A DNA stretch of 64,000 bases, taken from contig NC_085137.1 of NCBI RefSeq assembly GCF_035046485.1, positions 310,321,164-310,385,163 on the forward strand, read 5' to 3'. The stretch comes from Aedes albopictus. Its lineage: Eukaryota; Arthropoda; Insecta; Diptera; Culicidae. How positions within the stretch are numbered: position 1 is the stretch's first letter; every line of letters begins with the position of its first letter. The position numbers were made by a program, and so were the translations under genes. Of this stretch, positions 1-11,760 are shown piece by piece. The notes under the pieces are model-generated. The model had not been told where the DNA came from and ran no database searches. It worked only from the letters and a program-made list of their open reading frames with translations.

Positions 1-596
1 GTAAATTTCCTGCTATTGAAGCAGTCGTCTATTCAATCTACAAACTATTATATACAAGTGCGCCAAATTCAAATCATACATGGCCGTAAAACTATTTAAC
101 GCCATCGAAAAAGTCCTATAAGATACGTAACATGAATCGTCATTAGCTTAGCCTAGATACAAACCTTATATAAAACGGATAATCTCTACTAGATGAAACG
201 CTCTAAACTCAAAGTCAAATTCAACGAATCTAATTCAAATGAGATTTTACTCAAATGAGATTTTACTTAAAAACGTCAAAAGCTACAAATTAATCAAAAT
301 AATCATGAAAACTAATAATGAATAATATAAAAAAATCTAAAATCAAAATCAAAATATTCAAAGAATATAACAATTTAATGTAATTGAATTCAAACTTTAT
401 TTTACTTAAAAGGATAAAAAAACGTCAAAACGTTACAACTGCCTCCCTATCACTTATTGGTATGGCAATTAGTGTGCAGTCGGACTCTCGACGGGTCGGT
501 CCTCGGCCGACCGAATACGGTAAGGGTGACCGTAGCACCTTTCAACAGTGTAATTTCCCACATGGCTTGGTTCAGCCAAAGCAAAATCAAGAAATT
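1..596. other. AT-rich sequence without a recognised gene
   Basis: A/T-rich DNA with no convincing coding sequence. The short open frames around 384-668 overlap on both strands, have no recognisable motif and look accidental. A short GC-richer patch near 480-530 contains CGGTCGGTCC-like words but no identifiable element. Confidence 0.4.
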
Positions 597-770
597 GACA
601 TGACATATCATGTTAAAGTCATAAAATATCATGTAAACTTCCATTATATGTCATGTAATTCCGCATGACTCTGAGTTTTTACATGACATATAACCCAAAT
701 TTACAAGATATATCATGTAAGCCATCATAACACAAAGTTTACATGACTAAAATGAAGTTTACATGACGTG
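597..770. repeat. cluster of ACATGA/TCATGT motifs
   Basis: About eight copies of the six-base word ACATGA or its complement TCATGT, often as TTTACATGAC or ATATCATGTAA, occur within 175 bp on both strands. The arrangement resembles the subterminal repeat region of a small DNA transposon, but no outer ends could be fixed. Confidence 0.4.
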
Positions 771-828
771 TAAATCTCATTATTTTTATCTGTGTATAAA
801 TGTCAGGAACAAATTCAGTTCAATTTGT

Positions 829-920
829 GACGCCAGTCCTTCCCCCAGGTTTCCCCCAGTAAATCGCCCAATACTGGCTTGCTTAACGCGACGCTTCTAA
901 TGTCAGTTTGCTCCGCCCAT
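829..920 (+). repeat. left copy of an inverted repeat pair
   Basis: This stretch, starting GACGCCAGTCCTTCCCCC, matches the reverse complement of 3720-3803 along nearly its whole length. Differences are scattered, with one indel around CCCCCAGGTTT. The two copies enclose about 2.8 kb that itself contains a separate transposon. They could be the ends of a larger element or an old inverted duplication. Confidence 0.6.
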
Positions 921-978
921 ATTTACCAAAATAAAACCAAGTACGCCATGACACCGAGCAAATCGTTTGTTTATTTAT

Positions 979-1782
979 CTAATGCCGGAGAAAAAAAAAA
1001 TCTACCCCCGGTTCCAGCACCGGTTCGACCAACGTTGGTTGAGTTTTTTTTTTGAGCGACAGGAAATCCCCTCGCATAACATGTTTATGTTTCACCAGTT
1101 CTTCCGATGGAAACGGTAGATCAGAATCAAATTTCAGTGGCCCATGTAGAGACCGTAAATCATCCAGGTAGACCAAATTTCGGTGTGTATGTGACGTAGA
1201 ATGTCGCCAGGCCAAACCCTTTGCCCTTTTGGTCGATGATAATCCCGACTGAGAAATTACACATATAGTGACCTCGTTTACGACCTGTTTAAGGCGCTCC
1301 GCTAGAGACCTAAAAGAATATTGCCTATCCCATACCGTCAATGTGACACCCGATCCTCCAACCGTGTATGATAAGAGGAGGCGGTTGATGAGCTAACACT
1401 CCACACGCACAGCGCAATGGTTTAAGCAGCCTCGGAAGCAGCCAACTATGTTGGTCCTTCCCTCTGGGATCTCTAAGATCGCTGGACCAACATCCGCGCC
1501 CACAACCATCGACCAAGCCCTTCGGTGGCCCCACACGAATGCTTCGTATGACCATTGCCGCCTCGCCTTCATGCCGTTACGTCTTCTCCCCGCCTCGCAT
1601 AACCACCACCATCCAACCACTACCCGTTGGTAAGGACGCCAATTCGGCTGCTGGTTCTTGCGAGGTTCGAAACCGAAATCGAAACCGACCTGCGACTGAC
1701 CATTAAGCTGTCGTCCATACGAACGTACGTCAACCGTGGTGGTTCGAAACTGGTGCCCAACGGTGTCGTTCGGCCCATCCAT
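979..1782 (-). other. GC-richer unassigned region with open frames
   Basis: This 0.8-kb patch is clearly more GC-rich than its surroundings and holds minus-strand open frames of 129 codons (1393-1782, beginning at an ATG) and about 120 codons (979-1341, opening at a TTG). I recognise no domain. Both stay open over base-balanced sequence, so this may be a remnant of a real coding region or retroelement. The frames are not joined and no splice signals were convincing. A short inverted word pair TGTTGGTCC/GGACCAACA lies at about 1449-1493. Confidence 0.25.
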
Positions 1783-1894
1783 GTGCGCGCTCTTCTACTG
1801 TAGCACCTAGGATATTATGGTCACTTAAAAAAAAAAAAAAATCGGAACCCATGGCACTACCTTTAGTAAAAACAAAAAAAAAAGATTAACGTTG

Positions 1895-3608
1895 CCCGAG
1901 CAGAGGAGAATAGCAAGGTTATAACTACGAAATCACATAACCTGTTTTTATATCTTGTTTTGTTATTATTAAATTATCAAGGCATAGCTTTCCCACAACA
2001 AATTTTGTTGGACAATCTCATTTTGTTATAATCAAGCTATTGATATACATTAACTAAATTACATTTAAGTAACATGTTTTGTTGAAGTACGAGTTTAGTT
2101 ATTGTTGTACTACTGATCAACTTATCAGCAATAGCACAACAGTAACAAGTTTTGAAATCACAGCAACAATTCAACAATTATGACCTGTCCCTTTGTGTTG
2201 TTCCATTTTTGTATTCAGTTAAAATTCCTGAACGACTCCTTTTAAGAATTCCTTAAATAATTTTCGGATAAGCACTTGGAAGTTCTGGAGGAACCTTTCG
2301 ATAAATGCCTGGAGAAGTCTTCAAGGGAACAACTGGCGCAATTTTCTTAGAAATTCCGAAGTTGATTCTTCTGAGCAATTATTAGGATTCTTGACTGAAT
2401 CTTTTGACAAACTCCTGGAGAATCCTTCGGAAAAACTCCTCCAAGAAATTTTCAGAGAAATCTTAAGATGAACTTCAGGATTAATGATCACAGGAAATTC
2501 TGAAGAAACTCTTGAAGGGATTCTTTGCAGGATTCTGGAGGTATTTCTAGAGGAGTCTTTGAAAATCCATGAAAGATTCCGTCAAAGAAATCTCAGAGAA
2601 ATTTCTGGAAGATTTTTGGAGTAATTTATGGAAAAGTTTATGACCAAATCTGTCGACAAATTTTTGGAAGAATTTTATGACAAAGTCATTTGATAAACAT
2701 AAAAAAAGTTTTTGACGGAATCCTTAGAGAAATAAATAGAGGAATTTTATTAAAAAAATATTGAAAAATTTCTGGTGAAAGTCCTGTAGAAATCATTAGA
2801 GGAAGTTCAGGAGAAATTATAGCAAAATTTTTGGAGGAATTCTTGTAGAATCCAGGAGGAATATTCGACATAATTCTTGAATCCAGGGAAAAATCGGAGG
2901 AATTAAAACAATCTTTCCATGAAAATTGTAATAATCTGTACAATATTTCTAAAATCCCAAAAAAAATTCTGCCAAACTGTTGAGCATTCTAAAAATTCTT
3001 CAGTTTCTATGCTGAAAAAAAACAAGGGTCTCACGTGCTCCAAAAACAATTAAAGTATAACAGTTTATAAATTACAGGAGGAAATCGAAGCTCGTCGTAT
3101 TTGATAATATAGAAATTTCTAAAGTTCGATTGTATTGCGATCTTGCGAATCTCTTAGAATGAATTAAAAGCTGAATATAGTATTTTTTGATCATTTGAAA
3201 ATATTTCTTATGTCAGAGTGATAAACCTCATGTTATTGGCGGGTTTGTGAGATAAAGCGAATAATTTTATAAAATAAGTATTATAACTTATTTAGTAACG
3301 AGTTTGATATCATAGCAAATTCTGCTCTCCGATTATTATCAATAACATATTAATATCAAAATTTGTTATTGAAATATTTTCTGAATGAACTGTTATTAAG
3401 CTGTTATTGAAACTAACAAAACAAGTTATTGAAATGGTTTTCCAGGCACATTTTTTTGTTATGGAATTTGTTATTTTACCGCTTATGACAGACATATTTA
3501 TAACACAATATGTTATGGTAATAACTTAAAAATAATCGATTTTATTATTCAGTTATTTTTCCCAAATAACACAACTCCTTATGCTGTTGTTATTTCCTTC
3601 TGCTCGGG
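1895..3608. mobile_element. non-autonomous DNA element with CCCGAGCAGA ends
   Basis: The left end reads CCCGAGCAGAGGAGAATA and the right end ends in TTCCTTCTGCTCGGG, giving an imperfect terminal inverted repeat. Both flanks carry TG at the junction, a possible 2-bp target duplication. Inside are AT-rich arms rich in TTGTTAT/ATAACAA words surrounding a block of the degenerate GAATTCC-type repeat (2228-2990). There is no transposase frame. Related ends occur at 25500-28875 and 15768-16472. Confidence 0.55.
2228..2990 (+). repeat. degenerate GAATTCCTGGAGGA-type tandem repeat block 1
   Basis: Long run of loosely periodic words such as GAATTCC, TTTTGGAGGAA and CTTGAAGGGATT, period roughly 25-35 bp but very degenerate. 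Similar blocks occur at 50340-51640, 54060-55230 and 62140-64000. Short open frames in it (for example 2686-2943 minus) are by-products of the repeat and not genes. Confidence 0.6.
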
Positions 3609-3719
3609 TGGATACTTTTTTCATATTTTTTCATCCCCGGAACGTAATATGTAAATAAACAACATTTTTCTTATTACCATGACCACTAAATTGGCGGTCT
3701 CAGCATTGCTTCGATGAAA

Positions 3720-3803
3720 ATGGGCGGTTCAATCTGACATTCAAAGCGTGGCGTTGGAATCACCAGTGTTGGGCAAATTTACTGGGGGAACGACTGGCGT
3801 CAC
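3720..3803 (-). repeat. right copy of the 829-920 inverted repeat
   Basis: Reverse-complement partner of 829-920. The shared core includes ACTGGGGGAA and GACTGGCGTC. It lies immediately upstream of RTE-like copy A. Confidence 0.6.
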
Positions 3804-3846
3804 TGAAAATTCGCCAGTTTCGTATTGATTGTTGGTTCGTGTGGCA

Positions 3847-5055
3847 ATATCAGGCTGGATTTATGGGTGAACGCGCTGTTGTTGCAGAAATGCCGCGAAT
3901 ACAACGTGCCCACACATCACTTGTTCATCGATCAAATCGGCGTATGATACAATCGATTAAGAACAGCTATGGCAGATTATGCACGAATACGGATTCCCGG
4001 ATGAACTGACACGGTTAATCAAGGCGACGATGGATCGAGTGATGTGCGTACTTCGAGTATCAGGGACACTCTCGAGTCCCTTCGAATCTCGCAGAGGGTT
4101 ACGGCAAGGTGATGGTCTTTCGTGCTTGCTGTTCAACATTGCTTTAGAGGGTGTAATTAGGAGAGCGGGGATAAAAACGAGTGGAACAATTTTCACAAAC
4201 TCCGTTCAGCTGCTTGGTTTCGCTGATGATATTGATATTATTGCTCGTAAATTTGAGACGATGGCGGAAACGTACATCCAACTTAAGAGTAAAGCCAGAC
4301 GAATCAGATTAGTCATTAATGTGTCGAAGACAAAGTACATGATGGCAAAGGGAGGAATCAGCGCGCCCGCCACCTCGAATTTATATCGACGGTGATGAAC
4401 TCGAGGCGGTTGAAGAATTTGTGTATTTGGGCTCACTAATGATCGCCGACAACGATACCAGCAGAGAAATTCAGAGGCGCATTGTGGCAGGAAATCGTGC
4501 TTACTTTGGACTCCGCAGAACTGTACGATCGAATAAAGATCGCTGTAACACGAAGTTAACCATCTACAAAACGCTGATTAGACCGGTCGTCCTCTATGGG
4601 CACGAAACATGGACCCTACGTGCAGAGGACCAACGCGCCCTTGGAGTTTTCGAACGGAACGTGTTGCGTACCATCTACGGCGGAGTGTAGATGGAAGACG
4701 GGACTTGGAGAAAGCAATTGAAGCACGAGCAACATCAGCTGTTGAGTGAACCAACCATCGTCCACACCGCGAAAATCGGGAGGCTACGGTGGGCGGGTCA
4801 CGTCATCAGGATGTCGGATAGCAACCCGACTAAAATGGTTCTCGAGAGTCATCCGACCGGTACAAGAAGACGTGGAGCGCAGCGAGCTAGGTGGGTCGAC
4901 CAAGTGGAGGACGATCTGCGGATCCTACGCAGAGTGCGGAACTGGAGACAAACAGCCATGGACCGAGTGGAATGGAGACGGCTACTATGTACAGCAGAGG
5001 CCACCCCGGCCTTAGCCTGATCGGTAAGGTATGGTAAATGATAGTGGCACCGAAA
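3847..5055 (+). mobile_element. RTE-like non-LTR retrotransposon copy A, truncated
   Basis: Plus-strand remnant of a reverse transcriptase. Reading across frames it shows the YQAGFMGERA region near 3850, then GLRQGDGLSCLLFN (about 4095-4135), the catalytic FADDID (about 4215), KTKYMM (about 4330) and VYLGSL (about 4420). The C-terminal RLRWAGHVIRM region at about 4775-4815 is characteristic of RTE-clade elements. The coding frame is broken by several frameshifts and a stop at 4688, and the 5' half (endonuclease) is missing. The 3' end shows short GGTAAGGTATGGTAAATG repeats rather than poly(A), as RTE elements often do. It shares its subfamily with 18850-20785, 42083-43740 and 47602-48202. The clade call rests on motifs only. 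Confidence 0.85.
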
Positions 5056-5119
5056 ATGACTAGGTGCACGGATCAAGAAGGCGAGGGCTGCCTTTGCGAA
5101 TTTAAGAAATGTATGGAAA

Positions 5120-5510
5120 AAATAGTTAGATTAGTCAACGCACTCGAATCCGAATTTTCAACTTAAACGTGAAATCTGTGCTGATGTACGCCAGTGAAAC
5201 TTGGTGTGTATAAGTGGAAATACCCAATGGCTGACATTGACCCTTTTCTGAGCCAATGGCTCAAATGGACCCGGATACTTGGACATCGGCGAACGGCAAC
5301 TCATAATGGACCCCCAATCGAACTGGAAACAGGATCCTCGAGCAACCAACAGCCACACATCAGCTTCCTCGTGCTCATCATTCTACCATGATAGGGTAGA
5401 AAGTTAAAGCAGCGCAACGGCAACCAGTTGGATATAGTAGAATTAGGATAGAATACATTTAGGCGCTGTACAAATTGTAAGTACAGCTTCCAATTGGAAT
5501 CGCTCACGCA
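5120..5510 (+). mobile_element. possible non-LTR retrotransposon 3' tail fragment
   Basis: Plus-strand translation across 5137-5210 reads like the LNVKSVLMYASETW segment found downstream of the RT domain in several LINE families, followed by a degenerate tail. Only a short stretch is convincing. The remainder to 5510 is unassigned. Confidence 0.35.
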
Positions 5511-5701
5511 GTGCCCTAGTGGACAAAAAGAGCTGTAAATTAGGTGATTGAAGAATAAAAAAAACCTTCTTCAGGCCATTGTGAATAAAACGATTAGTTC
5601 CTGTTAATCAGTTGCTCGTTCTTCTTCTTTATGGCTCTACGTCCGCACTGGGACTTGGCCAGCCTTAGTGTGTTCTTTAAGCATTTCCACAGTTATTAAT
5701 T

Positions 5702-6338
5702 GTCCTGCTCTCCTGTGCAGTTGTCCTGCTCTTTTCAACAGAAGAGCGATTTTCTTTGATAAGGGACATTTAAATCCCTTTGAAGTATGGTTTTTAAATC
5801 CAAGTAATGTAGTGCGTTTCATACGGCACATTATACCTAGCTGGGATGATACCTAGGTCTTGCGTTGATGATTTCTGACATATAGAAATTAATCACCTTG
5901 ACAAGGCACAATGGGGCACGTTCGGTGTAGTACTAGATTTGTAGTAATGAGCTGAATTTTAGTATGGTGAGAAGGTCAAATCTCCGTTTCTGCAATGAAA
6001 TGGTGCAAAATGCGTGGGTATTATGATTCCTTACCTAATTTGATGCTGTTTGAGCAAAACTTTGGATAACTATGTTGTTTATGTTGCAAGAAATGGAGAA
6101 AGCAACAACACTGCTGCCCAAAGTTTTGCTCAAACAGCATCAAATTAGGTAAGGAACAATAATACCCACGCTTTTTGCACCTTTTCATTGCAAAAACGGA
6201 GAATTGACCTTCTCACCATACTAAAATTCAGCTCATTACTACAAATCTAGTACTTCGCCGATCTGTAGTAAAATGGGTTGTGTATCACAAAAGATCAAAT
6301 ATTATGGTCGCAGTGCTAATATACCCGACAAAAAAAAA
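5702..6338 (+). mobile_element. poly(A)-ended retroposed insert inside the SINE
   Basis: The insert is bounded by a perfect 12-bp duplication CAGTTATTAATT (5690-5701 and 6339-6350) and ends in nine A residues on the plus strand, the signature of target-primed retrotransposition. Its body, apart from the nested palindrome at 5929-6254, is about 310 bp and not recognised. It could be an unclassified SINE or the 3' end of a LINE. Confidence 0.65.
5929..6254. mobile_element. palindromic MITE, copy 1
   Basis: The two arms are reverse complements from the outer AGTACTAGATTTG inward, through GAAGGTCAA and GGGTATTATGATTCC, to the central spacer around 6075-6115. It would fold into a hairpin of about 150 bp per arm. 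A second copy missing its left outer part lies at 27761-27980. No coding capacity. Confidence 0.8.
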
Positions 6339-6807
6339 CAGTTATTAATTGAAGGGGCTTTCTTTGCCTGCCATTGCATGAGTATGTATATTGTGAGGCA
6401 AGTACAATGATACATATTCAATGCCCAGGGAGTCGAGAAAATTTTCCCGACCGGAACGGGAATCGAACCCGCCGTCTCTGGATTGGTGATCCATAGCCTT
6501 AGCCACTAGGCTAACTGGAGACCCCGTTGCTCAGTTGCTCGTCTTCCGGTCTTCCGTCTTCATACGGAACGCAATCCATTGTCCCAAAAGAAAGAAAGTT
6601 TCGCTAATAAGGTAGTAACTTTTCTTTTGCTTGTTCGTGATGCCACTGCCCAGAAAGCATATTTTAATGAGTTATTCTGCTGGTGGATTATATATGTTTT
6701 TCGTAAATGCTATGGGTAAAAAGAGCCATGAAGAATCATTATACACATAATGATAGAAATGCAATTTTTACCTCTCCTAAACTCATTCAAATTTTAATTT
6801 CAATATA

Positions 6808-8471
6808 CAGTGATAGACATTCGTTTAGCCGAGACCAAAAAAGTGTCAGGAAACTCATACAAACGATTTTATGATAAAACTTTTTTATCGTAGTGATAGT
6901 AAATATATATAGCACTGTTTTATAAAAATGTGATACATTAAACTCACATGTACACTGAAACAAAACCGAGGGTAAAAACCTTTCAAATGTAATTTTTTGC
7001 CTAGACATTCGTTTGGCCGAGGTAAATGAAAAATTGGTTTTCAATAGATTTTTTGCAATTTCGTGGGTATATTTCGAGGACATACTCCAAGGCATTTAGT
7101 TTATGATGTGTTAGCAAGATAATTCCCCTTAAAAGTTTATTTCTTTGGGAAATTCAGAGATATATTATAAAAAAAATGTTCCGATAAGGAGAAGCGACGA
7201 TAAACCTGTTTGATACTAGCATTACTAAATGAGTTAAAACATTGCAAAGTGAAAGAACTGCAAGAAGTATCAGATTTTTTGTACCCTGTTTATTCAAAAG
7301 CAGATGCTCATACAAAAATGCAAGATATGGTCAAACTATTGGCTTATTTCATTCAATCTGAAGAAATATATTATAAATGAGTCTTAGTTGTGAATCACAT
7401 TCATTTTTAACATGATATATTTGAAAAGAATGTCTAAATTGTGAAACAAGTAGTTCATGGTTGAAATTTGAATACTTTCAGTTCCATTTCTCCAAATATG
7501 AGCCGTCCAATGTATGATACTTCAGATGATGGTTTGTGTTATTTTTTTCTGTTCAAAACATTGTTTTTCGAAAAATTTTCAACCTGCTTAGGTCATGAAA
7601 CTTTCATTTGATTCTTTTGAAACACTTCCGATAAAAATAACTACATCAAATCTGAATTTAGAAACATTTACAATATTATGACATATTTATATAAGATGCA
7701 TGCAAAATTAATATAGCAACACTTCCAAAAACGATCTAATTCATGATTTACAGGTCGATCTATAATGCAGATCACCATACAAAATGACTTTGTTGGATAT
7801 TTTTCGAAATTTGATAGTTTTTTTTTATTATGGAATTCTAAAAATTGTACAATAGGGTCCTAAAATTAAAGACGAACTCTCGCTTATATTGAATAATACG
7901 ATCAAGCATGGTATTCTAATCGGAATTGTACTTTACTCGAACTTGAAAAACAAAGGAATAATGAGAAAATTCGAAATAAGTAAAATGGTAAATAGTTCTA
8001 CTTTGACATTTGAGGTCAACCTTGTGTGACTGAGCTCGACATTTTTCCTTTTTTCCTATCTGACATACACGGCGAAAAAAAATCACTCAAAGTATGTGTT
8101 ATAAGCTAGGGGCGAGATAAAAGGCTAAAAAAATAAAAATTATATATTTTCAACTACGGTTAATAAAAACGTCTAAAAATGAGTAAATATGCACTCTTGA
8201 ACCATATATTGTGGTTTAAAACAAGAATCCCGATAGGACTTTAGGAGCCTATTCGGCTAAACGAATGTCTAGGCAAAAATGACATTTGAAGGGTTTTTAC
8301 CCTCGTTTTTGTTTCAGTGTGTATGTAAGTGTGATGTATCACATTTTTATAAAACAGTACTAGATATACTGTAACTACGATAAACAAGTTTTATAACAAA
8401 ATCTTTTGTATGAGTTTCCTTACACTTTTTTGAAAATTTTTTAGCCTCGGCTAAACGAATGTCTATCACTG
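6808..8471. mobile_element. Tc1/mariner-like non-autonomous element with long terminal repeats of IR/DR type
   Basis: TA is duplicated at both ends (6806-6807, 8472-8473). The ends begin CAGTGATAGACATTCG and are inverted for about 220 bp. Each arm carries the motif GACATTCGTTTRGCC twice, at 6816 and 7004 on the left and near 8269 and 8463 on the right, about 190 bp apart. This is the inverted-repeat/direct-repeat layout known for some Tc1-like transposons. The 1.2-kb interior is AT-rich with no transposase frame. Confidence 0.8.
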
Positions 8472-10819
8472 TATTAACACGGTAAAATGTGGGTCCTTCT
8501 CTCTCAACACATTCCGAGGCAGGGCTGAAAGTCAAGTCACTATGGCAACTGCCGTTTAATGGGTGACAGAGTTTATAAAGTGGATCATCCTGGCCACGGC
8601 ATTTCATCCAGCACCTTCCAGAATACTTCGTAGTATCAACCTCACTAAAAAAGGAGTGTAAAAGCCATAAAATTTATGAGCGGAACACAAAGGACGATAA
8701 CAGCGAAAAAAAATATGAACATTTATGTTTATGTTTGCTCCTTGGGAGGTCGAGGTGAGTGAGGATGGTGTGTGGCGCAAAAGAGCTTTCCAGAAGTTGG
8801 CCGCTTTGCTTTTATGGAGTGACGATGATGAAGATGGCTTCCACTACGATGGTTTGTTTGCCAGGGATCATCACGCGCGGTGTGTACTTTACTTTCGGAG
8901 AGCAAGCAAAAGCGATGGTATTGAGAAGTCATTAGCGAGTTGGTATAACCCCCTTCCGTTGTTGCTGGGTGGAATTGTTTGCGGAAATAATGACATTTAC
9001 TGTGGAAGGGAAAAAGGTTCCACTAAATATCTACCATTAGAAAAATATGCCATGATTTTATTAAACCAGATTCTCATACCGGGGCTGTGAGCAGCCCAAT
9101 TTGAAATTGCAAAATGAATCCCGATAGGTAGCAGAAACAAACTTGATACTAGTGGTTCAATGTCTGCGTACATTTGCGCATAAGGAAAAATATTGTTGAT
9201 TCAGTTTTATCTTGAATTTGATGTAATAATAAATGAAAATGAAAAATGAAAAAACTTGCGAATTTTATATTTTATATAAGTCAAGTCAAAATTATACATA
9301 ATTCCATGGTAAATTCATATTCATAAGGATATCGAGAACAGTCAGGAGTTTTATGAACTCTCGGTCGGCGTGGTTCATAAACAATCCCTTCAGGAGATCA
9401 TTAGTTCAGCTTCCTTCTTCCGGTCCGTTCCGCCTCGAATAAACCTACCACAATATGTGCGTGCATTTGTTGTCCCTGTTGTCTCATTTGTTCAGTATGT
9501 ATGTTCAGTTCATACACTGAATCATCTTCGACTCTCCTCGTTACTATACGCACCCAGCTTGTCAGCCAACATCGCATCGTCGCCACCACGCCAAACGTTC
9601 CGCAGATGTGGGAATATTTTATCGCCCAGAAGGATAATGATAAGAAGCCGAATAACGATGGAGTAGCACCTCAAGGCAGCTACTCTGGCAAAACAAAACG
9701 GAAACAAGCGACGAAGAGTGGCAGTAACGATATGCATTTATGGTTACGATTATCATCGTGATTGGCAGTAAAGCACCAGGCAGTGCATCCTCTTTTTCCC
9801 ATTTGGTGTCGTGCCTCCAGTTTTGCTATCTGCAGTTACAATGTGTCTTCGGGATACTTTTATTTCGGTGTTGAGTCATTCGGTTGTAAGTTTGGTTTGT
9901 CGTTTATGGGGAAAAGTTGTCATCGCATTTCATTGCTTTCTGGGAAATACTTTAAATTGATAACTGTTGTTGACGGCTTATAACATCCAAATTATTGTAT
10001 TTGTCGAGTGACTTTTTTTTATAATTGAAGTTGATCTACTACGCTTCGTGGTATCGATTATGTTGAAATTTAATTATAGGGTATGTGTACCATTCCTTGG
10101 TCTAATATGCAAGCCGTCCTGGCAATTTAGACGATAGCTCGTGAATTAATAGCACTAGAAATAATATGTTGATCCTATCATTATTGAATGTTCCACCGAT
10201 TGAAAGAAAACTAACGTAAATATTCAAGAGCTTACTTAATTATGTTGAAAAGATTTGATGCGATGGTATGCAACGTTGGTCTACGGTACAAAAATTGGCC
10301 TATTAGTGGATATAACGTTCGCCTATTACTTTCCAAACGCTAGAACCACCTATTCTATCATTTTTACAACATTTCTGCTGAAGTATCATCAGAGTTGACA
10401 AGATACATTTTAATTCTAGCTACTAAAACTTTCATTATAGGTCAAAGCTTGAAAACTTTCGAAATTTCCACTATGTCTAAATAGGGAACCACTATGACCA
10501 TAACTGGAACACTTACCCTATATATTAATCCCAGCGTTGTCTATCTGTTTGTCCGTAACGCTTCAAAATGTTTTACCATAGCTATATCAAACTTTAAAAA
10601 ATTTCGAGAACTTTCTTGAAGTTATTGAACTCTTCAGATATAATAATAAGAAGAACATTCTGGAATGTTCTGCAACACCAAAATGTTTAGAACTTCCGAC
10701 AACTATCTGGAAGATTCTGAAAGTTTCATAAAAAAATATCGTTCTGGAATGTTCTAGTGTTACTTCTTAAATTTTCGAGGTGTGTATTTGGAAGTATACT
10801 TTCAGGCGCTTCTGATAGG
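8472..10819. other. unassigned low-copy-looking region
   Basis: No retrotransposon motif or long inverted repeat was found here. A 121-codon plus-strand open frame at 8725-9090 begins with an ATG, but it matches nothing I recognise and lies near no clear promoter or splice site. Overlapping frames on both strands at 9370-9760 look accidental. The rest is AT-rich. Confidence 0.3.
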
Positions 10820-10823
10820 TACA

Positions 10824-11244
10824 CTGCCGTGAATCGCAAGTCAGTCCCATCTGCATTTTGGGCAAACATGAGTTAATGGCCGTTTTTGGTCTTTCTTCGG
10901 ATGATCTTTCCGCTGCATGAATAAAAATATATAGTTCGTTCAGTAAAATTGAAAACAACACCAAGTCAGATTGTCCCATAATGAAATGTAATCGCAAATC
11001 AGTCTCATTACAAACTAGTGTTTACTCCAGTATAAAACCTAACACTGTTTTAGCCAGTTTTATATTTTTCAATGTTACGTTTTTATGTTTGAAGCAATGT
11101 GTGAAAGTTTCATGATGATCGCAGAAGTTTTTAATTCATGGCGATTTTTTGAAGTTTCACATAGAAATCGAATTTGAAAACTTCAGAGTTCATTTTCTCA
11201 ATGCCTACTTTTTACAGATGGGACTGACTTGCGATTCACGGCAG
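10824..11244. mobile_element. MITE with CTGCCGTGAATCGCAAGT ends
   Basis: An inverted repeat of about 30 bp (CTGCCGTGAATCGCAAGT, then CAGTCCCATCTG) closes both ends. The flanks show TACA on both sides (10820-10823, 11245-11248), either a 4-bp duplication or TA plus two fortuitous bases. Related internal words CGCAAATCAGTCTC and CAGATTGTCCCA near 10960-11005 suggest subterminal repeats. Confidence 0.75.
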
Positions 11245-11394
11245 TACAATACTGAGTGAAATGTTTTACATATTTATTGATACACTGGCTTCTGAGAAGA
11301 ATCTTCCTCAATTTTTATTCTAGAAGTTTCAAGAATCTCCGTGATGATTTAAGTTAAACTTCCACTCGGCTGTTTAAGCCGCAAAAATCGATTA

Positions 11395-11540
11395 CCTTAT
11401 CAATGAAACGGGGTTTCATTGATCAGCGGAGTAACACTGATCGGTTTGACCCACCTCATGAAATGTTCCAACTGGCAATTTTCTTTGCTTCAGTTTCTGC
11501 TAATGAATACGTTTTCGAAATATATTTCTGTTAAACTACT
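11395..11540 (+). mobile_element. one-ended fragment of a TA-CCGTAAAACGGGG-type element
   Basis: It shares with 22745-22880 the stretch AGCGGRGTAACAYTGATCGG and CCCACCTCATG. A second end was not located, so it is listed as a degraded fragment. Confidence 0.5.
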
Positions 11541-11760
11541 AAATGACATAAAGTTCATGAGAATTGTTGAGTAATTTTGTATCGAGAGAATTCAAGTAAG
11601 TTTATCAAATGATGCAGAAAATATCGTAAGGTATATATCCGTGGCAAGCGTATCAAAAGTAGCTTATTCTAAGAAAAATTGAATACCGTTTTCTATATCA
11701 GATTTTTGGCCACCCAGTCCTGCAGCGACTAAGATCACGGAGAAGAATCGACCCAAGTAA

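Larger units (their letters stand above)
5609..6542 (-). mobile_element. tRNA-derived SINE, minus strand, split by a later insertion
   Basis: On the minus strand a tRNA-like head begins near 6525 (box A-like TTAGCCTAGTGGCTAAGG, box B-like GGGTTCGATTCCCGT at about 6464-6480). It continues to 6351 and resumes at 5689-5620, ending in AAGAAGAAG. An 11-bp target duplication CAGTTGCTCGT flanks the whole unit (5609-5619 and 6532-6542). The SINE body is interrupted at 5702-6338. Head and tail join at the 12-bp word CAGTTATTAATT, which is present on both sides of the interruption. Confidence 0.75.

Noticed and set aside
1448..1501. TGTTGGTCC...GGACCAACA as LTR-like termini
   Set aside because: The two words are inverted and only about 45 bp apart. 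No direct LTR pair, primer-binding site or pol sequence was found.
6461..6525. tRNA-like sequences as functional tRNA genes (also 13890-13956, 28538-28612, 45400-45466, 49485-49556, 56160-56245)
   Set aside because: Box A and B are recognisable, but the acceptor stems do not pair and most sit in SINE or MITE bodies with target duplications.
8725..9090. 121-codon plus-strand open frame
   Set aside because: No motif, no homologue recognised, no promoter or splice context. Kept only as an unassigned region.
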